Source: Candidatus Brockarchaeota archaeon
GTDB lineage: Archaea > Thermoproteota > EX4484-205 > JAAOZP01
Assembly (NCBI GenBank): GCA_017601225.1
Contig: JAFNIX010000022.1
Span: forward strand, 1-33,646
DNA length: 33,646 bases
Direction: 5' to 3'
The notes under the pieces: generated by a model
Told to the model about the DNA's origin: nothing
Databases searched by the model: none
The model's input: the letters and a program-made list of their open reading frames with translations, nothing else
Shown here: positions 17,059 through 24,549 of the stretch, one piece after another
Layout of the letters: each line of letters opens with the position of its first letter
Numbering within the stretch: position 1 is the stretch's first letter
Program-made: the position numbers and the translations under genes

Positions 17059-18009
17059 TTGGGCTTTGAACACGAGGAGGGGAAGCGGATCATATTCCGT
17101 TTCGTAGAGGATAATCCTGAGTACACAATATTAAGCGATTCAGATTTAGACGGTATTTTTGCAGCCTCAATAATCGCAAGGGCTTTAGGCACTGATTTTT
17201 CAAGGATCCATTATCCTAAGCCCAGTGAGATCGACACCGTGAAAGCCTCAAGAAGCATACTCATAGAGCTCCCTTTAAGTAAAGGCTTGACCTATGTCGG
17301 CAGCAACGTTTTGCTGGATCATCACGGTCCAGCACCGCTAATAGCGTTTTACAACGGCCCAAGGAAAACAAGGGAAATATTGTTTAATAGCGGGATTAGA
17401 AGCGTTTCAAGGCTTGTTTTCGAAGTTTTCAAAGACCTCTTGGAATTAAACGATGAGGGCATAAGGATGCTGGAGGCTGTTGACGAGATTGATTCTGGAA
17501 ACATTGTTTCAGAGCTGGCTGTAAAGATTAATAAAGCATTCCTTTTGAACAGTATGAGGGAAGATGTTAGAAGCAGCCTCACGCGCATGGTTTACGAGGG
17601 AGACTGGAACAGTATTCTGAACTGGGTTGAAAGCGAGATAGGCAGATGGAACATAGTGGAGAACAAGATTGAGAAGCTTAGAAGCACCATAGGTAAAACA
17701 GGCAGCATCACATACTTCACATACGACGTTACTGATCAGCTTGAGGCCGCTGCCAGAAGAATGCTGATGTTCGAGCTAGGTGGGAGTGAAAAAGTGGTTG
17801 TCTGCGTAGGCTTGAGGAAGGGCAAACCGGTTTCTGCAACCATAGCTGCATGCTGCTTAGATCTAAACAAGGTTTACGCGGAGCTATTGAAAAACAACGG
17901 TGTGAAGGCAGGGGGGAGGGTAAACATAGGCGGCATCCAGTTTAAACAGGAGATTAGTCTTGAAGACGCGTTAAACCTTATTAGGATGGCTGTGGAAGGC
18001 GAAGGCTGA
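17059..18009 (+). CDS. DHH-family phosphoesterase with an altered metal site
   Basis: The product is 316 residues. It begins at TTG 17059 with AGAGGGA eight bases upstream; no ATG or GTG lies in frame nearby. It has the DHH core: motif I DSDLDG (27-32), motif III DHHG (87-90), motif IV VDEIDSGN (141-148), and a C-terminal DHHA1-type domain ending GGRVNIGG. The family includes RecJ nucleases, nanoRNases and cyclic-dinucleotide phosphodiesterases. Two metal ligands look changed: the motif I histidine (HxDxDG) is D27, and the motif II aspartate position appears to be E70 in ILIELP. It may still bind metal with altered preference or may have lost activity. No membrane segment is seen. Its stop abuts that of the convergent nucleotidyltransferase. 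Family is clear; substrate is not. Confidence 0.85.
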   Translation: MGFEHEEGKRIIFRFVEDNPEYTILSDSDLDGIFAASIIARALGTDFSRIHYPKPSEIDTVKASRSILIELPLSKGLTYVGSNVLLDHHGPAPLIAFYNGPRKTREILFNSGIRSVSRLVFEVFKDLLELNDEGIRMLEAVDEIDSGNIVSELAVKINKAFLLNSMREDVRSSLTRMVYEGDWNSILNWVESEIGRWNIVENKIEKLRSTIGKTGSITYFTYDVTDQLEAAARRMLMFELGGSEKVVVCVGLRKGKPVSATIAACCLDLNKVYAELLKNNGVKAGGRVNIGGIQFKQEISLEDALNLIRMAVEGEG

Positions 18010-18798
18010 TCATCTCCTGTTTAAAACGTTGTATTCAGAATGCTTGCTTAAAAGATATGCTTCAGCCTCCATCCTGTGCTTCATCCTTCCAATATCCCTC
18101 CAGAAGACTCCCCCAGGTATCCTGTACGCCAACACTTTCTTACCGTCTTTAATCATCAGCCTTATCGTGTCCGTTATCCAGTATTCTCCGGCTGGCGAAA
18201 CAGGGGTCCTCCTAATATAGGAGAAGACTTCACGCGTGAAGACTATTGGGCCTGAGTTGACAGCAAACATATCGTCAACCTTAGTTTTCTCCGCCTCCTC
18301 CGCGGTGGCCTTCTCCAAAATATCAATTACTCTCTCACCGTCGGTTCGAACAATACCATAATCCTTATACTCTTTAATCATGTAGATCCCCATGGTGACA
18401 TCAGCCTTCTCCCTCTCGTGCAGCTCAATCTCACTCCTTAGGAAATCATACGGGTGGAAAAAAGAGTCGCCGTAGATCACTATGAAGTCATCATTAACCC
18501 ATTCCTCGGCAACCTGTATCGCCTTGGCGGTGCCCTTTTTCTCCTCTTTCTCACCCAGGTCTTGGTAGAGGTAGGAGAGAGCAATGTTAAACCTGCAGCC
18601 GTCCCTAAGATACTCGAATATCTGCCACTTGCCTTCCCCGAGCACTATGAAAGCCTTCCTCACCCCTGCTTCTGCAAGGGCCTTCACGTTATATTCTATC
18701 ACGGGACTGTCCCCGATGAGTGACATCTCCTTGTTTATCGCGTTAGAATAGGGCCGCATCCGAGTACCCTTTCCCGCTGCCAAGATTAACCCAATCAT
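18010..18798 (-). CDS. Sugar-1-phosphate nucleotidyltransferase
   Basis: The product is 262 residues with the single NTP-transferase Rossmann domain. The signature loop is LILAAGKGTRMRPYSNAINKEM (4-25), with K23 in the place of the usual PK lysine. YGDSFF carries the metal-binding aspartate. The C-terminal strands (PAGEYWITDTIRLMI, then WRDIGRMKH) match glucose-1-phosphate thymidylyltransferase or UTP-glucose-1-phosphate uridylyltransferase relatives. There is no left-handed beta-helix, so it is not a bifunctional acyl- or acetyltransferase. It would make an NDP-sugar for the glycosyltransferases nearby; base and sugar are not decided. A TATA-like box (18822-18829) about 27 bases upstream implies a leaderless message. 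It is divergent from the TrmB regulator, a common arrangement for a regulated gene. Confidence 0.88.
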   Translation of the reverse strand: MIGLILAAGKGTRMRPYSNAINKEMSLIGDSPVIEYNVKALAEAGVRKAFIVLGEGKWQIFEYLRDGCRFNIALSYLYQDLGEKEEKKGTAKAIQVAEEWVNDDFIVIYGDSFFHPYDFLRSEIELHEREKADVTMGIYMIKEYKDYGIVRTDGERVIDILEKATAEEAEKTKVDDMFAVNSGPIVFTREVFSYIRRTPVSPAGEYWITDTIRLMIKDGKKVLAYRIPGGVFWRDIGRMKHRMEAEAYLLSKHSEYNVLNRR

Positions 18799-18821
18799 CC
18801 TTAAGCATGACCGGTTTTCAA

Positions 18822-18829
18822 TACTTAAG
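18822..18829 (-). promoter_or_regulatory. TATA-like box of the nucleotidyltransferase gene
   Basis: TCTTAAGT-like sequence on the minus strand, centred about 27 bases upstream of the ATG at 18798. Confidence 0.4.
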
Positions 18830-18842
18830 AGTTTTGCGTTAG

Positions 18843-18885
18843 GCCTAATAGACCCTTATAGACTCGGATCCTAAGATTATTAGGC
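18843..18885. repeat. Inverted repeat between divergent genes, possible operator
   Basis: GCCTAATA (18843-18850) and TATTAGGC (18878-18885) are perfect 8-bp arms separated by 27 bases. They lie between the nucleotidyltransferase and the TrmB-family regulator, just upstream of both TATA-like boxes. A dimeric regulator could bind the two arms. This is suggestive only. Confidence 0.45.
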
Positions 18886-18950
18886 GGGTTCCATACTTTT
18901 TTAAAAAAGCTTAATTAGTGCCATTGACAAACATATGTTTAAATCCAGCG

Positions 18951-20162
18951 ATGGCTTCCACAGAGGGAGAGAGCCGTATTACTTTAGAAGGAGGATCTAA
19001 AGAGTTTGAAAAGCTTCAGGAGGAGCTTGGTGAATACGGTTTAACTGATAATGAGGCTAAGGTTTTCATACATCTTTTGAAAATGGGGCCGATGAAGGCC
19101 AGTGAAATAGGCTTATCGTTAGGCATCTCCAGGACGGAGGTGTATAACATATTGACAAGCCTCCAGAACAAGGGTATTATAGAAGCTAGCCTAGACCGTC
19201 CAGCCAGATTCTCAGCAATAGGCTTTGAAAAGGCACTCGACATCCTGATAGAGGCGGAGAGGAGAAGGATAATGACAATGGAGAAGAGCAAGGAGGAGCT
19301 CATGGAAATGTGGAAGATGGTTCGTGTACCTTCTAAAATAGAGGAGCAGGAGAAGCTTCAGCTTTTGAAAGGCATAGAACAGATTTATGCTAGGCTTTCA
19401 GACATGCTGGATGAGGCTAAGGAGGAGGTTAACATAGTGGCCTTCAGGACGGAGCTCGTGCGAGCGTATAATGCCGGAATCCTGCAGAAGCTTCGCAACC
19501 TGAGTAAGGATAATGTTCGCATCCAAATACTTACACACGGTATTTTAGGCACGTCGAGCATCACGTCATTCCTTAAAAAACATGCTGAGGTTATAGAGGT
19601 TAAGACAATGAGTATTTCAGCACCATGCTTCATAATCGTAGACAATAAGCAGCTTCTCCTTTTTACCAAGCCGCCGGGTATAAGCCGAGCTGAGAGGAAG
19701 GAGGCCACGGCGATCTGGACCAATAGCGAGGCCTTAGTGCAGTCACTCAAGAAGCTGTTTAGAAGCATGATGCAGCCTGAGGAGGTTTCGGCAAGGATGC
19801 TTCCCGTCGAACAGGAGTTGAAAATGAGAGAGGAGGAGTATGCTTCTTTCAAGAAACAGCTTTCGCAATACCTTTCAATCGTTGGGCTGCAGGTCGAGGA
19901 AGACATGAAAATAACCGGTAAATCCGGGATTACACATGTTTTTGACATAGGTGTTTTAAACGGGGATAAGCCGATTGTGTGCGATATTGTTTTCGACGTG
20001 ACTGATGTTTCCGTCACATCCATAGTTGGATTCTACACTAAGAAGAACGATGTTGAAGACATGATTAACGGGTCAACTCTAATAGTTAAGCCGAAGCTGA
20101 CTGCGGATGCGAGACAGCTGGCCAGCTTCTACGGAATCAGGGTGGTTGAGCTCCAGCCTTAA
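18951..20162 (+). CDS. TrmB-family transcriptional regulator with C-terminal nuclease-like domain
   Basis: The product is 403 residues from the ATG at 18951; a GTG at 18918 would add 11. Residues about 30-95 form the TrmB winged helix: GLTDNEAKVFIHLLKMGP, ASEIGLSLGISRTEVYNIL, then GIIEASLDRPARF. A coiled-coil stretch (100-135) follows, with EAERRRIMTMEKSKEELMEM. Next is an alpha/beta effector region (about 140-270) of the phospholipase-D-like TrmB type. The last 110 residues resemble a restriction-endonuclase-like fold, with GITHVFDIGVLNG and PIVCDIVFDV, but a clear ExK is not seen, so it may only bind nucleic acid or be structural. TrmB proteins sense sugars and control sugar transport and metabolism. 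The divergent nucleotidyltransferase and the inverted repeat between them suggest local control. Confidence 0.85.
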   Translation: MASTEGESRITLEGGSKEFEKLQEELGEYGLTDNEAKVFIHLLKMGPMKASEIGLSLGISRTEVYNILTSLQNKGIIEASLDRPARFSAIGFEKALDILIEAERRRIMTMEKSKEELMEMWKMVRVPSKIEEQEKLQLLKGIEQIYARLSDMLDEAKEEVNIVAFRTELVRAYNAGILQKLRNLSKDNVRIQILTHGILGTSSITSFLKKHAEVIEVKTMSISAPCFIIVDNKQLLLFTKPPGISRAERKEATAIWTNSEALVQSLKKLFRSMMQPEEVSARMLPVEQELKMREEEYASFKKQLSQYLSIVGLQVEEDMKITGKSGITHVFDIGVLNGDKPIVCDIVFDVTDVSVTSIVGFYTKKNDVEDMINGSTLIVKPKLTADARQLASFYGIRVVELQP

Positions 20163-20207
20163 GGATTGTTCAACGAATTCTTTATTCTGTTCATCTCATG
20201 AAACAAG

Positions 20208-20618
20208 ATGTTTAAGGATAGCGTTTTCAAGGGGCTGACTAAGAGGGAGGCGGAGGACCTTGTAAATGCGGTTAAGCATGACAAGTACTGGAGGCTTAGC
20301 CCTGGAAACAGGGAATTCATATGCGTCGTAGCGCTGTCAAGGGCGAGGGTAAAGTCTAGACGAGGAAGGTATGCGAGGGCAACGCATTTAGGCAGGGTGG
20401 AGGTTTCTATGGATGCTGCGAACTTTTGCAGGAAATGGAGAATCCTTCTCGTGGACACTAGGAGAATGCTTGCAGTATCTGTTTTAACTTGGAGAGCGTT
20501 CAACATGATTGTTTCAAAAGGTCTTGGCTCAGAGATCTGTGCCATGCTGCTGGCTGGCAGGATTCCCTGCTACTTGAACACAAGCGCCGTGCTAGATCTC
20601 CGGAAAACATCTTGGTGA
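20208..20618 (+). CDS. Small basic protein, function unknown
   Basis: The product is 136 residues, rich in lysine and arginine. I do not recognise it. It starts with a helical region (LTKREAEDLVNAVKHDKYW), has a basic middle (ARVKSRRGRYARATHLGR) and ends with a more hydrophobic helix (AFNMIVSKGLGSEICAMLLAG). Two cysteines (in FCRKW and IPCYL) are too far apart for an obvious zinc site. It follows the TrmB gene by 45 bases on the same strand. A TATA-like TCTTTATT centred about 26 bases before its ATG suggests its own leaderless transcript. A 128-codon open frame on the opposite strand looks like a shadow because its composition is unnatural (serine- and leucine-rich). The basic charge might indicate nucleic-acid binding. 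Confidence 0.6.
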   Translation: MFKDSVFKGLTKREAEDLVNAVKHDKYWRLSPGNREFICVVALSRARVKSRRGRYARATHLGRVEVSMDAANFCRKWRILLVDTRRMLAVSVLTWRAFNMIVSKGLGSEICAMLLAGRIPCYLNTSAVLDLRKTSW

Positions 20619-20636
20619 CCGGTTAACCATAGTGCT

Positions 20637-21737
20637 TTAGACTTTTTTCAAAAGGGACTCGTAAAGACTTACGATACTACTCCAGTCGTACTTGGAAGCA
20701 TTGCTAACGCATTTCTGCCTCATATCCCTCCCCATAGCCTCTAGGGTTTTTTCAGCGATTTTCTCAGGCGAAACCGGGCATGTGAAACCGTTTAAACCTT
20801 CTTCAACCAGGCTGCAGGCAGCATTCCTCTCATGCCTAACCGTTATAACAGGCAGGCCGCATGCGTTCGCTTCTAAGACTACGATTCCGAAACCCTCCCT
20901 TGTCGAAGGAAGTATAAACACCTTAGAAGACTTCATGCAGGATATTACCTCGTCGTGATCTGCAAGAAACCCTTTAAACACAATGTTCCCCCTTACTCCA
21001 AGCTGTTCGGAAAGGCTTACGAGGGCATGTTTCTCCGGCCCGTCGCCTATTATCACGCACTTAATGTCTGGCACACTATCCTTCAGAATCCTTACGGCCC
21101 TAATAATCAAGTCAACGTTCTTCTCTTTCACCAGCCTGCCTGCGAAAACAAGGTCGGACTCCTCGCCACTCTTTTGGACTCTCACTATATGCTCAAAGTC
21201 TATCCCGTTAGGAATCAACTCGGCGTTAACACCCACACTCTCCAAGCTTCTTCTTGTCACATCTGATACAGCAATATGCATGCGTGTAAGCTTCAAGACA
21301 GCTCTTTCAACAGCCCAGCCTGCAAGCCCCTTTGGACCCAGGTATTCAAACCAGTAGCTGCCCCATAGCTCATGCCAAGTCACTGCCATGCATGCTCCCA
21401 CCGTCATGGATCGGATCTTGGAGGAGAAGCAGGAGAAATATGGAAATGCCTGAACATCTATGAAGTCAACCTCATGCTTTAAGCCGGAAATCAGTTTAAG
21501 CCCAAAGTATAACGCTTCACTTATCGAGCGCTTTCCATTAACGTAAAGAGGTCTCCCGCCTCCAACCCCGTGTAGCAGAATACCGTTGAGACTCCTTTCC
21601 CCCCCACCCCACCATTCCAAGCTGAACCAGTGTACTTCATGCCTGCGAGACAGCCTCCTCCCAAGCTCGTAGATTCTTCTCTCCACTCCTCCTTTAACCC
21701 ATGGATACACTGCGTCATAAACGAAGGCGATCCTCAT
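20637..21737 (-). CDS. GT4-family glycosyltransferase
   Basis: The product is 366 residues with the two-Rossmann GT-B fold. The N-terminal half opens FVYDAVYPWVKGGVERRIYELGRRL, the acceptor-side glycine-rich loop. The C-terminal half has AGRLVKEKNVDLIIRA, the VIIGDGPE strand and EGFGIVVLEANACGLPVI, the nucleotide-sugar-binding E-x7-E region of GT4 enzymes. These enzymes are retaining transferases that work at the cytosolic membrane face on lipid or glycan acceptors. Lengths and motifs are complete. It lies 68 bases downstream of the TtuA-like gene on the same strand, so the pair may share a transcript, though their jobs look unrelated. Donor and acceptor cannot be told; with the nearby nucleotidyltransferase and UppP it fits envelope glycan or S-layer glycosylation. 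Confidence 0.92.
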   Translation of the reverse strand: MRIAFVYDAVYPWVKGGVERRIYELGRRLSRRHEVHWFSLEWWGGGERSLNGILLHGVGGGRPLYVNGKRSISEALYFGLKLISGLKHEVDFIDVQAFPYFSCFSSKIRSMTVGACMAVTWHELWGSYWFEYLGPKGLAGWAVERAVLKLTRMHIAVSDVTRRSLESVGVNAELIPNGIDFEHIVRVQKSGEESDLVFAGRLVKEKNVDLIIRAVRILKDSVPDIKCVIIGDGPEKHALVSLSEQLGVRGNIVFKGFLADHDEVISCMKSSKVFILPSTREGFGIVVLEANACGLPVITVRHERNAACSLVEEGLNGFTCPVSPEKIAEKTLEAMGRDMRQKCVSNASKYDWSSIVSLYESLLKKV

Positions 21738-21805
21738 GGCGGCCTACCGCTTTCAATAATGTCAAAGCAGACAACGTGTTTAAAAGAGTTGCTTGAAAAA
21801 AGGTT

Positions 21806-22675
21806 TCATCGAGTATTTGGGGACGATGATGCCTGACCCCTTTCTAGGAAGGCCTTGATCTTCCTTACTCTCGTGCAGAAAGAGCATGTTTCACCTGAAG
21901 CGAGGAAGCCGCATGACGAGCAGGGCTTCAACTCCTGAATAGTTATGGCTCCACAGTTTTGAAGCATCTCAGCCAGCTTCGTCAACGATGAGAAGTAAAG
22001 GAGCTTCTGGCTCTGCCTCCTAGCTAGGATTTCAATCGTCTTTCTGAACCTTTCAATGTTCACCTTCCTCCCAATAGGGCATTTCTCAGATAGAAAAGGG
22101 ATGCCTTTGAGAAGGGCGTACTCTGCTATCATTCTCTCAGGAACCCTGCAGAAAGGCCTACCTTTAGCAACAAGATTCCCATTCTTTGGAAGATACGTTT
22201 TAAACCTGGCGAGCTCCTCGAACCCAGCGTTCAAAACAGACTTAAACATTCTAACCAGGAAATCCTCAAGGTGATGAGCCGTAAGAACAATGTCAGCATC
22301 GAGTTCGAAAGCAATCCTATTCAAAAGATATCGTTTAAAGCAGCCGCAGACGCTGCAAACCTTCGGGTAGATCCTCCTCGCATCCAAGATTGTGAAGCCA
22401 AGCTCCCTCTCCAGGTTGAAAACCACGAGATGAAGGCCAGCCCTCTCAGCCTGCATCCTTGCGAAACGCTCAGAGGCCTCTGAGAAGCCGCCTATGCCGA
22501 GATTAAGATGAATAGGGATAACCTCCTTATCCGGATAGCTCTCTGTGAAAACATGAAGAAGACTCCCACTATCCTTCCCACCTGAGAGGGCGACAGCAGC
22601 CCTCCGGAAAACAGGGTATTTCTCAACCTCCGTTAAAACCCGTCTCCTAACAATCTCCTCTACCCTACTGCTCAT
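21806..22675 (-). CDS. TtuA/Ncs6-like PP-loop protein (tRNA 2-thiolation family)
   Basis: The product is 289 residues. The PP-loop ATPase motif is SGGKDS (31-36). C107 and C110 (VCSVCGCFKRYLLN) plus C199 (SEKCPIGR) match the three cysteines that hold the 4Fe-4S cluster in TtuA. A C-terminal zinc site has C252/C255 and C264/C267. TtuA/Ncs6 proteins activate a tRNA uridine by adenylation and insert sulfur. TtuA normally has an additional N-terminal four-cysteine zinc ribbon. That part is absent here: residue 1 begins directly with a helix, and no upstream in-frame extension is seen. It may be a paralogue acting on another tRNA or substrate. A TATA-like sequence (about 22697-22704, minus strand) supports the start. 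Confidence 0.85.
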   Translation of the reverse strand: MSSRVEEIVRRRVLTEVEKYPVFRRAAVALSGGKDSGSLLHVFTESYPDKEVIPIHLNLGIGGFSEASERFARMQAERAGLHLVVFNLERELGFTILDARRIYPKVCSVCGCFKRYLLNRIAFELDADIVLTAHHLEDFLVRMFKSVLNAGFEELARFKTYLPKNGNLVAKGRPFCRVPERMIAEYALLKGIPFLSEKCPIGRKVNIERFRKTIEILARRQSQKLLYFSSLTKLAEMLQNCGAITIQELKPCSSCGFLASGETCSFCTRVRKIKAFLERGQASSSPNTR

Positions 22676-22705
22676 AAGCCAGGTATTCGCATGGATTAAG
22701 ATTAA

Positions 22706-23806
<1,101 letters not shown>

Positions 23807-23832
23807 AAATCTCTTTTTCAGAACTTTTTTTC
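23807..23832 (+). terminator. T-rich terminator after gap
   Basis: CTCTTTTTC and then a run of seven T directly after the stop, in the gap between convergent genes. Confidence 0.45.
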
Positions 23833-23869
23833 ATAAGTTAACTTGACAATTTGGAAGACTTCGCAACGG

Positions 23870-24307
23870 TTAATAAGTTTTTTTCAAATATATTCTTTCA
23901 AGGCAACCGTTCCAATAGGGTCTAATGCGGCCGTAGTCTCTTTCGAAAACTAATCTTGGATCCATGTGTTTAAGTACGTATCTGCAGACTGTTTCGGAAA
24001 CCAGTCTACATGTATACCTTGTATCCATTCCGAGCATTAGTGTAAGCCTGAGTATTGGACACGGGTTTCTTGAAACAGTTACAAGTTCGCTATCGTTCAG
24101 CTCCAATATTTCCACGTGTTTTCTCTCCAGTCGGAGAAAACGAATATAGAATAGTTCGAAAACATCCCTCATTGTTTTAATTCTCCGCGGCTTCAACGTC
24201 CATATGAAACCGTAGGAGTAGAACACCATTAAGCCCAGGGCCAGCGGAATATACTTAAACCAAGTTTTTAAACGGTTTAGAATGCCTGTTTGAAGCTGCT
24301 TTCCCAT
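23870..24307 (-). CDS. Small conserved protein with one membrane segment, ATC-hydrolase-like C-terminus
   Basis: The product is 145 residues from the ATG at 24307. An upstream ATG at 24316 lies too close to the TATA-like GATAAATC (about 24333-24340). A membrane segment (about residues 20-37, YIPLALGLMVFYSYGFIW) is followed by a soluble domain. The end (SRNPCPILRLTLMLGMDTRYTCR..., then FERDYGRIRPYWNGCLERIYL) resembles the C-terminus of archaeal proteins annotated as L-2-amino-thiazoline-4-carboxylic acid hydrolase-like, with three conserved cysteines in CPI, TCR and GCLE positions. In that family these may bind a metal. The usual N-terminal part is missing and replaced by the membrane segment, so enzymatic activity is doubtful. 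Identification is tentative. Confidence 0.6.
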   Translation of the reverse strand: MGKQLQTGILNRLKTWFKYIPLALGLMVFYSYGFIWTLKPRRIKTMRDVFELFYIRFLRLERKHVEILELNDSELVTVSRNPCPILRLTLMLGMDTRYTCRLVSETVCRYVLKHMDPRLVFERDYGRIRPYWNGCLERIYLKKTY

Positions 24308-24360
24308 TTTCAGCATCAGAGTTTACGTTCGCGATTTATCAACTTTACAGTGCTATTCGC

Positions 24361-24372
24361 TTTACATGTAAA
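24361..24372. repeat. 12-bp perfect palindrome between divergent genes
   Basis: TTTACATGTAAA lies between the 24307 and 24550 genes, about 25 bases upstream of the minus-strand TATA-like box. It has the form of a dimeric regulator site; no regulator is assigned. Confidence 0.45.
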
Positions 24373-24520
24373 CACACTTTATTCAAGTAATCCTAATAAC
24401 TTTGTAGCCCCAAGGATTTTTCGATAAACTCGAAACACTAGGTTCATAGCTTTCACGGGCTTCCTCCAGATAAGTCGGAAAAATCAAGCCGACTCGCAAC
24501 CCCAAAGTCTACCATAAAGA

Positions 24521-24528
24521 CTATATAC
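24521..24528 (+). promoter_or_regulatory. TATA box of the SpoIIM-like gene
   Basis: CTATATAC, centred about 25 bases before the ATG at 24550, giving a leaderless transcript. A 6-bp inverted repeat, AGTCGG (24473-24478) and CCGACT (24489-24494), sits about 30 bases further upstream. Confidence 0.6.
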
Positions 24529-24549
24529 TTTTCCAAAAACATTATTGCT

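Noticed and set aside
20159..20545. 128-codon open frame opposite the orphan gene
   Set aside because: Composition is rich in serine, leucine and threonine as in antisense frames, and it overlaps the better plus-strand frame with its own TATA-like box.
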